Shown in pieces: positions 50,358 through 57,523 of a stretch of DNA of 57,523 bases; within the stretch, counting starts at the first letter, position 1; each line of letters opens with the position of its first letter. This DNA comes from a virus, in IMG/VR virus record IMGVR_UViG_3300032268_001051, positions 1 to 57,523 of that record; one strand, written 5' to 3'. Under the pieces are notes generated by a model. It was given only the letters and a program-made list of their open reading frames with translations, was not told where the DNA came from and made no database searches. The translations under genes were made by a program, and so were the position numbers.

Positions 50358-51068
50358 TTAAAATCTTTTATAAAATTTAGCGTCTTTAGTAAAGAAACTA
50401 AAGCAATTGTTTAATATATTTTGCCACCCAAAATAACACCATTTAAGATTAGCCTTGACTGACGACATACCTATTTCAACCCCTTCAGCAAATGCCCAAA
50501 CGTTTGATTCAGTTGAATCGTTGGTTAATTTTTCCCAAAAAGAAGTGAATATTTTTAATTTTTCAGAATTCTTGAAAACTAAAAACTGTTCATTTACAAC
50601 ATGACCATTATCAAATTCATCAGTTTCTAATAATTTATAGAAATCTCTTTTATGTCTCCAAAAAGAATTATTTCCATCATGCTTTCCATCACCAATTGAA
50701 TGTGGTCTTTCAAACAACATATCATAATCGTTAGATTCCATAAAACTTATAACAGTATTTATTTTTTCAGTTGAGAACCCGTCTTCCAAGTTCCAATCAG
50801 AATCAACAAAGAAAACATATTCAAATCCTAACTCAGAAGCAACTTTGATTGGCAGATATTTTAAATTGTAATTGAAAAAATTATGAATAAATAATGTTTG
50901 GTTTTCAGGTAATTGAACAAATGTTGTGTTTTTAATCGTAGGAGAATTTACATTTGTTACAACAACGTAATGATGTTCATCTGAAACCTCATTTAATTTA
51001 TTTGCAAAATTTATCGCATTTTGTAAATATTCATCCCCTATTGCTATTGTGCAAAACGCATACCTCAC
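50358..51068 (-). CDS. Glycosyltransferase-like protein, GT-A type
   Basis: The 236-residue protein opens (V/M)RYAFCTIAIGDEYLQNAIN and has EYVFFVDSDWNLEDGF, a typical DxD nucleotide-sugar site. VVNEQFLVFKNSEKLKIFTS resembles the acceptor-side segment of small bacterial GT-A enzymes. The start is a GTG at 51068, overlapping the preceding TGA (GTGA); a nearby ATG is out of frame and soon stopped. The coupling to the GT10-like gene suggests stepwise action on the same glycan. The exact GT family is not assigned. Confidence 0.7.
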   Translation of the reverse strand: MRYAFCTIAIGDEYLQNAINFANKLNEVSDEHHYVVVTNVNSPTIKNTTFVQLPENQTLFIHNFFNYNLKYLPIKVASELGFEYVFFVDSDWNLEDGFSTEKINTVISFMESNDYDMLFERPHSIGDGKHDGNNSFWRHKRDFYKLLETDEFDNGHVVNEQFLVFKNSEKLKIFTSFWEKLTNDSTESNVWAFAEGVEIGMSSVKANLKWCYFGWQNILNNCFSFFTKDAKFYKRF

Positions 51069-52045
51069 GATTCAATAACCTTTTCTAAAAAGTTTAATGT
51101 GTAATCAAAACTCATATATTCAGGTAAGGAGTTGTTCACATACATAGGTTCTTCAATATAAGAACGATACAATTCAGTATCACTATCTATTCTTTTTACC
51201 AAATCTAAAAAGTCATCTATATTATCATACTCGTGTAAATTGATAAAACTTTTTGGGTTGAATCCTTCTTCAAGAATAAATTTATTACCATAAAAAATTG
51301 GAATAGCTCCGCTAAAATAAGCGTGAAAAATCTTTTCCTGTAAGATGTATGGTGTATCTGTAAAATGAATTGAAATATTAAATTTATTCTTTTCAAAAAA
51401 TCCAATCTTCTCACGATACCCTAAACCATCCATTCTTCCACTGTAAATGTGATTTATCCATTGATGTCTGTTTAAAGTATCATTTCCAAACAAATTTTGT
51501 TTCCATGGACCAGAAGAATTAACTTGTTTATATTCACAAAGTTTATCAAAAACTTTCTCTCTAAAATCGTTGTGAGATGCTTGTGTTATGGAACAAAACC
51601 CAACATTTCTTTTTGATATAATATCAAAGTTTCTTTTGTCTGTTAACCAATTTAATGGTGAATCAGTTAGTCTTGATTCATCAAATAAAGTCCAAACATC
51701 TAACATACCAGATGGTTGTCTTAGATATCTTTCGTGATTAAATTTTTGGTAACCAATTGACCAATGGTTATCTAAATGTAACATCGAACCAAAGTCAGCA
51801 ACTTCACCTGACACATATAAAAACTTTTTTGATTTATCGTTATGGTCGTGAACTTTTGGGTTTGCCTTTAAAAAAGTATCGATATTGTTTTCATTAAAAT
51901 TTAAATTACTGTAAATAACTAAGTCCGGATTCTCAGCATCAATTACTACATTATATTTTTTCGACAAAACAAAAATAAAGAAACGCATCCAACTATGCAT
52001 GCTTTCGTTTGGAAAGCCTTGCCTTGTAATTTTAATTGTTTTCAT
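51065..52045 (-). CDS. Fucosyltransferase-like glycosyltransferase, GT10 family
   Basis: The 326-residue protein shows the GT10 C-terminal signature: YREKIGFFEKNKFNISIHFT, YILQEKIFHAYFSGAIPIFY, then a Lys/Pro-containing SFINLHEYDNIDDFLDLVKR. GT10 enzymes move fucose from GDP-fucose in alpha-1,3/1,4 linkage. The N-terminal Rossmann half (residues about 1-150) is divergent, as usual. Its end overlaps the GTG start of the next gene, and its start overlaps the stop of the previous one by 14 nt, so it is tightly coupled. Whether fucose itself is the donor sugar cannot be read from the sequence. Confidence 0.78.
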   Translation of the reverse strand: MKTIKITRQGFPNESMHSWMRFFIFVLSKKYNVVIDAENPDLVIYSNLNFNENNIDTFLKANPKVHDHNDKSKKFLYVSGEVADFGSMLHLDNHWSIGYQKFNHERYLRQPSGMLDVWTLFDESRLTDSPLNWLTDKRNFDIISKRNVGFCSITQASHNDFREKVFDKLCEYKQVNSSGPWKQNLFGNDTLNRHQWINHIYSGRMDGLGYREKIGFFEKNKFNISIHFTDTPYILQEKIFHAYFSGAIPIFYGNKFILEEGFNPKSFINLHEYDNIDDFLDLVKRIDSDTELYRSYIEEPMYVNNSLPEYMSFDYTLNFLEKVIES

Positions 52046-52736
52046 TTAAAATGTGTGTTAGTTTAATTGTGTTTTCAGTATGAGGACCATTGTCATGTAT
52101 AATACAAGCATCTAACCCTATAAGTGAAACGTCTTTACCCTCAATCTTAACACTGTCTTTAGTATCTAAAGTGCTAAAAAAGAAATCACGCTCTTGGTCA
52201 ATTATAATACTGTCGTTCAATAAATACTGTATCGTCCATTTACCTTGGTCATCAATACCATTCTGATATTCTTTTTCGATAATCTCTTTAAGGTGATTAA
52301 CAATTTTATCAGTGTAACCAAAATAAGTCCCTGAATTTAGATATTTGCAATCATTAATTGCTCTTTTGTTTTCATACAAGTGAGTAAAGTTTGTTGGAGG
52401 CCATAAACCCTTTTCAGCACCCATTACAACATCACAATTAAGTTTTTGAAATTTTTCAATTAAGTTCTCAGGTGACTTAATAAAGTTTGTGTCTGTTGCA
52501 TCCAAAAACAAAATGTATTCGTAGTTTCCAATAATGTTCGACTCAATATATTCTAAAACTTTAACAGTCTTATAAAAATATAATTTATCATAGTAAGAAC
52601 CATTAGTTATTAATCCTGAGTTTCTTACAACATGAATGTCTTCAGGTGAAAAATACTTTAAAGCATTTTTATAAAATGATGGTTCATAATTTTCGGGGTA
52701 ATCAAATAGTGCGGTTATCAGTGCTATTTTTTTCAT
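52032..52736 (-). CDS. Glycosyltransferase resembling collagen/PLOD-type domain
   Basis: The 234-residue protein has YILFLDATDTNFIKSPENL, where DATD replaces the usual DxD metal site, preceded by YDKLYFYKTVKVLEYIESNI. It also has NCDVVMGAEKGLWPP, then KYLNSGTYFGYTDKIVNHLK and DDQGKWTIQYLL. This order (DATD, then AE, then LNSG, then DDQ) is that of the glycosyltransferase domains of procollagen lysyl-hydroxylases and their viral relatives, which glucosylate or galactosylate hydroxylated side chains. It overlaps both neighbours. The donor and acceptor are unknown. Confidence 0.75.
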   Translation of the reverse strand: MKKIALITALFDYPENYEPSFYKNALKYFSPEDIHVVRNSGLITNGSYYDKLYFYKTVKVLEYIESNIIGNYEYILFLDATDTNFIKSPENLIEKFQKLNCDVVMGAEKGLWPPTNFTHLYENKRAINDCKYLNSGTYFGYTDKIVNHLKEIIEKEYQNGIDDQGKWTIQYLLNDSIIIDQERDFFFSTLDTKDSVKIEGKDVSLIGLDACIIHDNGPHTENTIKLTHILNENN

Positions 52737-53343
52737 ATTTCTTATTTAAAAATAAAATATCTTGTTGGATTAATTCATGAGTTAAAGGGTGATTTATATT
52801 ACCAATAATTTCAACAGGATTAAATCCTAAGTCTCCCATATACTGATAAACAAATTCTTTAGTTGGTGCGTTTTGATTATATTCAACAAGAGAAACTTCC
52901 ATCAAAACGGCTTTAGCATTTTTAACTATCTCCAACCCTCCGTTTATTATATCAATTTCAGAACCTTGAACATCGATTTTAATTAAATCAAATGTTTTTT
53001 CACCCAAAAGGTTTGAAAGTGTTTTTGTTTGTTTTTTTTCAATTACGATTTGGTCATCATCGTAGAATGAAGTGTTTTCACGATATATTGAATTACCTGT
53101 GCATCTCGGTTCAGATTTTCTTACATAAAAATTAACTTCTTTTTCTGAATCACTTAACAAACAAATTGAATAATCAACCTTCAATGTTTGTAATGCTGGG
53201 TCACAATTTTCACTACCCTCAATCAAATAATAATATGAATTAGGAAATATGTTTTTAATTTCATTGTAGAATTGACCTACGTTAGCACCGATGTCCAATA
53301 TTGAATTTGGAACAAAATAATTTTCTATTTTTTTTAAACTCAT
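52702..53343 (-). CDS. FkbM-family methyltransferase
   Basis: The 213-residue protein is an FkbM-type S-adenosylmethionine methyltransferase: SILDIGANVGQFYNEIKNIF (motif I, about residues 15-34), then YYLIEGSENCDPAL, and FDLIKIDVQGSEIDIINGGL, the family's signature near residue 115. FkbM enzymes O-methylate sugars or polyketides and are common in surface-glycan clusters. The gene overlaps the next by 35 nt and ends in TGA. Together with the two other methyltransferases it suggests heavily methylated glycans. Confidence 0.82.
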   Translation of the reverse strand: MSLKKIENYFVPNSILDIGANVGQFYNEIKNIFPNSYYYLIEGSENCDPALQTLKVDYSICLLSDSEKEVNFYVRKSEPRCTGNSIYRENTSFYDDDQIVIEKKQTKTLSNLLGEKTFDLIKIDVQGSEIDIINGGLEIVKNAKAVLMEVSLVEYNQNAPTKEFVYQYMGDLGFNPVEIIGNINHPLTHELIQQDILFLNKKYEKNSTDNRTI

Positions 53344-53344
53344 G

Positions 53345-53941
53345 TTATACTGGTTTTTTAAACAATCCTGTTAATATACCACCTCCACCACATCTGTTGT
53401 CGTAGTAACATTCAATTGTTTCATAATTATTTTTTTCAAACAAATCCTTAAGAGATATTTCATCATAATAAGCAACATGTTGTTCTCCATTATCATACGC
53501 CTCTTTGTAGGGTATTGAAATTACAAAGTATCCACCGTCAATAAGATATGATTTTAACTTCTGTAATACCGCATCAACATCATCGGGATATATGTGCTCT
53601 AAAGTGTGGAAAGAAACTATTGAATCAAATTTTCCATCATATTCAAATTCCAAAATGTTTTTAACAACAAATTCTATTTTTGAGTCAGAATAAGAATTTA
53701 ATTTAGTTTCATATGCAACTTCAATTGCTTCAGGATTTAAATCCAAACCCAAAACATTAGATACATTAGGATTGTCTAAAATTAAAAAAGAACAAGAGCC
53801 GTGATTACATCCAAAATCTAAAACATTACCTAATAATTTATCTTCATAAAATTTTAAAATATTGTTATTTGGGTGGGTTCTCCACTCATCAGGATTTGGG
53901 TCTCTTGTTACATAATTCTCTTTTGAAGTATACCTATCCAT
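53345..53941 (-). CDS. Class I SAM-dependent methyltransferase
   Basis: The 198-residue protein has the small-molecule methyltransferase core: NVLDFGCNHGSCSFLIL (motif I), VLGLDLNPEAIEVAYETK (acidic residue binding the ribose), FDSIVSFHTLEHIYPDD (motif IV with HTLEH) and GGYFVISIPYKEAYDNGEQH. This is the Methyltransf_11/25 pattern common in sugar-modification clusters. Its start overlaps the GT60-like stop by 1 nt and the downstream FkbM gene begins 1 nt after it, so all three are coupled. The substrate is unknown. Confidence 0.8.
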   Translation of the reverse strand: MDRYTSKENYVTRDPNPDEWRTHPNNNILKFYEDKLLGNVLDFGCNHGSCSFLILDNPNVSNVLGLDLNPEAIEVAYETKLNSYSDSKIEFVVKNILEFEYDGKFDSIVSFHTLEHIYPDDVDAVLQKLKSYLIDGGYFVISIPYKEAYDNGEQHVAYYDEISLKDLFEKNNYETIECYYDNRCGGGGILTGLFKKPV

Positions 53942-55209
53942 TAACTTATGTGATTGTGAGTTAATTGACCTGTAATTCTATCACACCATCCTTTTGATTC
54001 TGAGTGAGGCCAAACTACCCAATATGAAGGTGATTCTGATGTTTGGAATTCTCTCCATACTTTACAATACTTATCAGGGTCATTCATCATTCTACTAATT
54101 TCCGCCTTATCAGCATCTTTTCTAAATAAAGTTTTATCTTCTTTGTTATGGAATGCAACTACCCAAAAATCGTAATCTGTTTCCGTAACTTGACTATAAC
54201 CAATATCAATACAATGTTTGAATACTACAGCAAAATCATTTTTCCAATCCTCTTCTGTTTCATAATTATATGGATTTGGTGCATAATTTTTATCTAGTGT
54301 GTATTGTTGAATTGCTCTTTTTTCAAATAAAATTCCCGCATACTTTTCATATTCTCTTAAAGTTCTTTCAGTTCCGAAACCATAAGGACCGTCATGTCCT
54401 TCTTGTTTTTCACCATCCATACCAAATAATTTTCTATTAGTTAAATGAGAAATTCTATTTCTTTCACCCCAACCTTTATCATCATCCCATTGTTTTGTTC
54501 TACCTTTACGAGTATATTCGTGATAAACAACAGGAACGTGAGGATGGAATAAATCATAACCCCATGTGTAAGCTCTTACAGCAATTGAGATTTCTTCTCC
54601 GTGAAAATAATATTCAGGATTGTGTTGAACTTCAGTTGAAAACTGTCCTAATGTAAAACAAAAGTGTGCTGAGTAGAATCTTGCAGTCACAGGTTTTTTA
54701 AGTTCTCTCCAACCTGGAATTGTTTCAGGTAAAAAGAACACAGCACCTTCAGGAATAAATCTATCGAATGCCATTCTCCAAGCATCTTGTGCTCTTCCCG
54801 CAGGGTCATTTTCAGGGTCAAAAGACGGAACATAACCCGTAAGTAGAGGCTTTTTGTAACCGTCTTTTTGTAGACCCTTCATCATTTTGATTAAGGTTTC
54901 ATCCCAATCTTTTTCGAATCTCATGTGAGAATCAATCTGCATTGTATATTCCTCACCATCATACAATTGTTGTGTTAGATTTCTTGCCCAACAAACACCT
55001 TTAGCTTCTTGGTAAGGAATGTCTAAGATTTTAAATCTTTTATCTTTTCTGAATTCATCAAGGTTATCAAACCCATCTGTTTCACTGAATTGTCTTGCAA
55101 TCGAGAAAACCAAGTTTTTCGGTTTCTTTGCATTTGCAATCATATCTTTTAAAGTTGGAACCAATTGAGGGTCTCTGTAACTTGCAATTTGTATAAAAAT
55201 TTTACTCAT
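53941..55209 (-). CDS. GT60-like GlcNAc transferase (Skp1-type)
   Basis: The 422-residue protein has the signature of the GlcNAc-transferase GT60 family, which adds GlcNAc to hydroxyproline of Skp1 or to Ser/Thr. IFIQIASYRDPQLVPTLKDM at the N-terminus, GVCWARNLTQQLYDGEEY and MQIDSHMRFEKDWDETL (the DxH metal site) are present, and VPVVYHEYTRKGRTKQWDDD comes late. It is the first gene of the island, immediately downstream of the Thr/Pro-rich fibre gene and separated from it by a terminator. A protein-linked sugar on that fibre is the natural hypothesis, because this family glycosylates protein directly. Confidence 0.85.
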   Translation of the reverse strand: MSKIFIQIASYRDPQLVPTLKDMIANAKKPKNLVFSIARQFSETDGFDNLDEFRKDKRFKILDIPYQEAKGVCWARNLTQQLYDGEEYTMQIDSHMRFEKDWDETLIKMMKGLQKDGYKKPLLTGYVPSFDPENDPAGRAQDAWRMAFDRFIPEGAVFFLPETIPGWRELKKPVTARFYSAHFCFTLGQFSTEVQHNPEYYFHGEEISIAVRAYTWGYDLFHPHVPVVYHEYTRKGRTKQWDDDKGWGERNRISHLTNRKLFGMDGEKQEGHDGPYGFGTERTLREYEKYAGILFEKRAIQQYTLDKNYAPNPYNYETEEDWKNDFAVVFKHCIDIGYSQVTETDYDFWVVAFHNKEDKTLFRKDADKAEISRMMNDPDKYCKVWREFQTSESPSYWVVWPHSESKGWCDRITGQLTHNHIS

Positions 55210-55235
55210 AAATTATATTTGGTATAAAAATAAAA

Positions 55236-55259
55236 AACCCTCTACAAAAGTAGAGGGTT
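55236..55259 (-). terminator. Terminator after the fibre gene
   Basis: A perfect 10-bp stem (AACCCTCTAC with GTAGAGGGTT, 4-nt loop) on the minus strand is followed by TTTTTATTTTTATACC. It lies between the fibre stop and the GT60-like start. Confidence 0.9.
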
Positions 55260-55286
55260 ATATATAATTTTAATTTTTTTATGTTA

Positions 55287-57056
55287 TTAACAACCGTTAG
55301 GGTCAACTGAGTTTACTACTCCTGCTCCTCCAGTTACAAGATACCAAGCAACTCCATTAGAATAATATCCATTAGGTGCTGTTACAGTAAGACCTGAATT
55401 AGAATACAATGTTTCACCAATGTTAGGACCTGGTCCACCAACAAGAGGTGCGTAAATAGCTATCGGTGAAATTGCGAAGTCAGAACAAGCTGTTGATGCT
55501 GACGATGCGTCGTAACCTAAACTATAAGTGTAATATCCAATTGTTTGAGTTGGAGTTGGTGTTAATGTTGGTGTAACTGTTGGTGTTACTGTTGCTGTTG
55601 GTGTAACTGTTGGTGTTGGTGTCGGACTAACACATCCTGTATATCCTCCTGTTTCCGAACCATTTGAAAGTAATTGAACAACTAGACCATTATATGAGTA
55701 GAAACCTGCTAAGTCAGTTGTTGTAGGACCTGAAGCAGAATCATAAAATATAGTGTTTTGGTCAAAGAGCGATTCATCACCCCAAATTGTTATAGAAGAA
55801 CCTCCATGACAAGCATCATATGCTGTTGCTCCAGATGTCGTTAAGAAACTGAATCTAGCATTTGTTGGAGTTGGAGTTGTTGTTGTTGTCGGAGTCACCG
55901 TTGGAGTTGTTGTTGTTGTCGGAGTAATTGTTGGAGTAACCGTTGCAGTCACAGTTGGTGTAGGTGTTTCAGTTGAAGTAGGTGTTTGGGTAGGTGTATC
56001 AGTAACTGTTGGAGTAACAGTGTTAGTTGGAGTCAAAGATATTGTCGGAGTATTTGTAGGGGTTTGTGTTGGTGTTTGAGATATTGTAGGTGTTGGTGTT
56101 ACAATACCGACACAACCATCAGGTTCTACGGCAGTTATTAATCCCGCTCCACCTGTTATTTGATATAATGCAGTTCCATTAGAATAAAATGCATTTGTTG
56201 CTGGAGTTGATAGAGAACTATCGAGATATAATGTTTCACCAATGTTTGGTCCAACGCCACCTGCTAATGTTCCGAATAATGTTTGTGGTGCTACGTTAAA
56301 GTTGTTACATGCATCATTTGTTGTTGTTCCAGTTCCTAATACATAAGTATAATATCCTATTGAAGGAGTTGGAGTTTGAGTTTGAGTTGGTGTGATTGTT
56401 GGAGTTACACTAACCGTTGGGGTCACCGTTGAAGTAACTGTTGGAGTTTGTGTGCTTGTTGGAGTTGGTGTTGGAGTATTACATATTGTAAAGAATCCAA
56501 CTGTTGTTCCTGTTGAATCAACTTGAACAACGTCCGTTCCATCACTATAGTAACCTGTCATATCAATTGATACAGGTCCCGAATCTGAATTATAGAATTG
56601 TGTGTTAGCATCAAATGCTGAGTCTTCACCCCAAATTGTTGTCGAGTTAATTCCTTGACAAGCAATTTCCGCAGTTGTTCCCGAAGTAACTGCGAAGATA
56701 TTTCTCGAGTTAGTCGGTGTTACGGTTATTGTTGGTGTAATAGTTGGAGTAACTGTTGCAGTAACACTTGGTGTTGGAGTTACCGTAGAAGTAACTGTAG
56801 GTGTTGGAGTTGCTGTTGGCGTAACAGATGGTGTAGGAGTGATTTGAAGTGGAGGGAAAACTCCGTCATTAATTAAAACAATTGATTGTTGAAATAATTG
56901 AGCGGAAGAATATGTTCCATTTACAAGCCAAATATTTTTTGTTTGACCTGGTAATAATTCTATTTGATATTGCCAAAGAGTGTCATCACATCTTTGATAA
57001 TTAAAATTTACTGTTGTTGAACCAGTATTCGTTAGTGTATATTTGCTACATGCCAT
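55287..57056 (-). CDS. Thr/Pro-repeat fibre-like protein with alternating Cys modules
   Basis: The 589-residue protein starts MACSKYTLTNTGSTTVNFNY (a small N-terminal domain to about residue 72). It then alternates long TPTPTVTPT-type linkers with globular modules. Module A appears at about 118-192 and 400-475 (shared TTIWGEDSAFD / ITIWGDESLFD and GYYS/GFYS strings). Module B appears at about 232-315 and 505-589 (shared ACxxF, GPNIGETLY, TGGAGxxxxVxPDGC strings). Each module has two cysteines, one near its start and one at its end, possibly a disulfide. There is no enzyme motif or signal peptide. It is probably a tail fibre or virion decoration; its Thr/Pro linkers resemble mucin-type O-glycosylation targets. 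Confidence 0.78.
   Translation of the reverse strand: MACSKYTLTNTGSTTVNFNYQRCDDTLWQYQIELLPGQTKNIWLVNGTYSSAQLFQQSIVLINDGVFPPLQITPTPSVTPTATPTPTVTSTVTPTPSVTATVTPTITPTITVTPTNSRNIFAVTSGTTAEIACQGINSTTIWGEDSAFDANTQFYNSDSGPVSIDMTGYYSDGTDVVQVDSTGTTVGFFTICNTPTPTPTSTQTPTVTSTVTPTVSVTPTITPTQTQTPTPSIGYYTYVLGTGTTTNDACNNFNVAPQTLFGTLAGGVGPNIGETLYLDSSLSTPATNAFYSNGTALYQITGGAGLITAVEPDGCVGIVTPTPTISQTPTQTPTNTPTISLTPTNTVTPTVTDTPTQTPTSTETPTPTVTATVTPTITPTTTTTPTVTPTTTTTPTPTNARFSFLTTSGATAYDACHGGSSITIWGDESLFDQNTIFYDSASGPTTTDLAGFYSYNGLVVQLLSNGSETGGYTGCVSPTPTPTVTPTATVTPTVTPTLTPTPTQTIGYYTYSLGYDASSASTACSDFAISPIAIYAPLVGGPGPNIGETLYSNSGLTVTAPNGYYSNGVAWYLVTGGAGVVNSVDPNGC
55871..55925 (-). repeat. Tandem 30-nt repeat in the Thr/Pro linker
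   Basis: A 25-nt string beginning TTGGAGTTGTTGTTGTTGTC occurs at 55871-55895 and identically at 55901-55925, a 30-nt period encoding (TPTTTTTPTV)-like units. Such exact repeats permit slippage or recombination that would change linker length. Confidence 0.85.
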
Positions 57057-57072
57057 CTTAAATGTTATTTAT

Positions 57073-57086
57073 CTAATAAATACTAC
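57073..57086 (-). promoter_or_regulatory. TATTTATA promoter-like motif before the fibre gene
   Basis: GTAGTATTTATTAG lies 17 nt upstream of the fibre ATG. It belongs to the recurring motif set. Confidence 0.45.
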
Positions 57087-57125
57087 GATTTTCTCTAATT
57101 TTATAAAGTAATCTTATTTTATTTC

Positions 57126-57423
57126 TTAGCAAGGATTTATGTAGGTCACAAATCCATCTCCACTCACAATTATATAGTTCGCAACACAAGCAACATATGT
57201 ATTACCACCAAGAACTGTGAAGTCGTAATCAAATCCACTACAATCTTTACCAACAAAAAGAGTATCAGTAGTTCCACCATAAAATGCATATCTTTTACAT
57301 AATGGACCTGATGGTGTTTGTGTTACAGTTGGAGTCTGCGTATTTGTTGGTGTTGGAGTTTGAGTTTCCGTGTTTGTTGAAGTTGTTAATTATTATAAAA
57401 TAATTACATTCTGTTGAATACAT
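57126..57423 (-). pseudogene. Broken relative of the Thr/Pro fibre gene
   Basis: A start ATG at 57421-57423 opens MYSTECNYFIIINN, resembling the N-terminus of the intact fibre gene (Cys-x2-Tyr). The frame then becomes nonsense and stops at 57295. In a second frame, open from 57389 to the TAA at 57126, lies TSTNTETQTPTPTNTQTP followed by a Cys module (GPLCKRYAFYGG, GKDCSGFDYDF, YVACVAN, INPC). That frame has no start codon and a TAA just upstream at 57390. One insertion/deletion near 57390 would join the two parts. It is either a decayed gene, a deletion product between repeats, or an assembly error. Confidence 0.6.
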
Positions 57424-57424
57424 A

Positions 57425-57523
57425 TTAACTCAATAATCCCGAAAGATAATCAGAAGTTAAATCAGTCCAAGTACCTGCGGATGTTACACTATTCCATGTC
57501 CACGCAGAAAATCCATCAACTTG
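57425..57523 (-). CDS. C-terminal end of a gene cut by the right window edge
   Basis: The last 32 residues (QVDGFSAWTWNSVTSAGTWT then DLTSDYLSGLLS) end in a TAA at 57425, 1 nt before the ATG of the broken fibre gene. The Trp/Ser/Thr-rich composition fits a tail fibre or other structural protein. Nothing more can be said without the upstream sequence. Confidence 0.6.
   Translation of the reverse strand, partial: QVDGFSAWTWNSVTSAGTWTDLTSDYLSGLLS

Noticed and set aside
56655-56876. Cys/Arg/Ser-rich plus-strand frame opposite the fibre gene
   Set aside because: It is the antisense reading of Thr/Pro codons, which gives Cys/Trp/Arg/Ser-rich nonsense, and has no start signal.
55287-57056. CRISPR-like or other noncoding repeat array, suggested by the many GTTGGAGT-type repeats
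   Set aside because: The repeats are in frame, encode Thr/Pro linkers and vary as coding sequence does; there are no uniform spacers.
1-57523. tRNA genes, integrase, transposase or attachment sites
   Set aside because: None was seen: no cloverleaf-type sequence in the short gaps and no recombinase motif in any translated gene. A tRNAscan-type search would be needed to exclude degenerate tRNAs.

Overview
The window is part of the genome of a large contractile-tailed (T4-like) phage. It is AT-rich, densely packed and mostly transcribed leftward. The evidence is a set of recognisable T4-type homologues: baseplate wedge gp6, gp25 and gp53, hub gp26, tape measure, tail tube gp19, tail sheath gp18, neck and sheath-completion proteins, family B DNA polymerase, DnaB-type helicase, RNase H/FEN nuclease, UvsX/RecA and gp32. 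The host is probably a member of the Bacteroidota. Start codons lack Shine-Dalgarno sequences and are preceded by A/T-rich leaders, and there is a DUF5522 gene, a family I associate with Bacteroidota. The host call is inference. TAA, TAG and TGA all end genes, so the code is standard. No tRNA, CRISPR array, integrase or insertion sequence was seen. Head genes (portal, capsid, terminase) are not in this window.

Layout. Positions 1-8029 (minus strand) hold a partial structural gene, a 1765-residue structural protein with central membrane-type segments, and the wedge genes gp6 and gp25. Positions 8050-16344 (minus) are a nucleotide and replication block: DUF5522, a B12-dependent ribonucleotide reductase, helicase, a small unknown, 5' nuclease, UvsX, a small unknown, gp32 and two small unknowns. 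Positions 16390-37006 (minus) are the tail block: two giant baseplate/hub-type proteins (2259 and 1659 residues, the second with an OmpA-like domain), gp53, tape measure, a small overlapping gene, gp26, tail tube, a HAD-like protein, an unknown and an oversized sheath. Positions 37126-44801 contain a plus-strand cassette (small ribbon-helix-helix-like protein, SET-domain protein, SNF2 helicase, superoxide dismutase fused to a nuclease-like domain, neck protein, small protein). Minus-strand gp15-like, peptidoglycan-binding and connector genes lie within it. Positions 44778-47567 are the DNA polymerase. Positions 47658-55209 are a tightly overlapping island of glycosyltransferases and methyltransferases. 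From 55287 to the right edge lie a Pro/Thr-repeat fibre-like gene, a broken relative of it, and the end of another gene.

How the parts work together. The helicase, UvsX, gp32, 5' nuclease, polymerase and SNF2 helicase form a replication/recombination set, with the reductase supplying deoxynucleotides. The tail genes build a contractile tail. The right-hand island, with eukaryote-type sugar transferases (GT60-like, GT10-like, collagen-glycosyltransferase-like) next to a Thr/Pro-rich protein of alternating Cys-containing modules, looks like a phage-encoded system for decorating its own fibres with glycans.

Regulation. A recurring TATTTATA-centred motif lies just upstream of at least 18 genes on both strands and probably is the phage promoter. 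Clear hairpin-plus-T-run terminators follow gp32, the tail tube, the sheath, the fibre gene and two others. The most unusual items are the glycosylation island, the superoxide dismutase-nuclease fusion beside a minimal SET protein, shared N-terminal [IL]SE peptides that may be capsid-targeting signals, and the decaying fibre gene.
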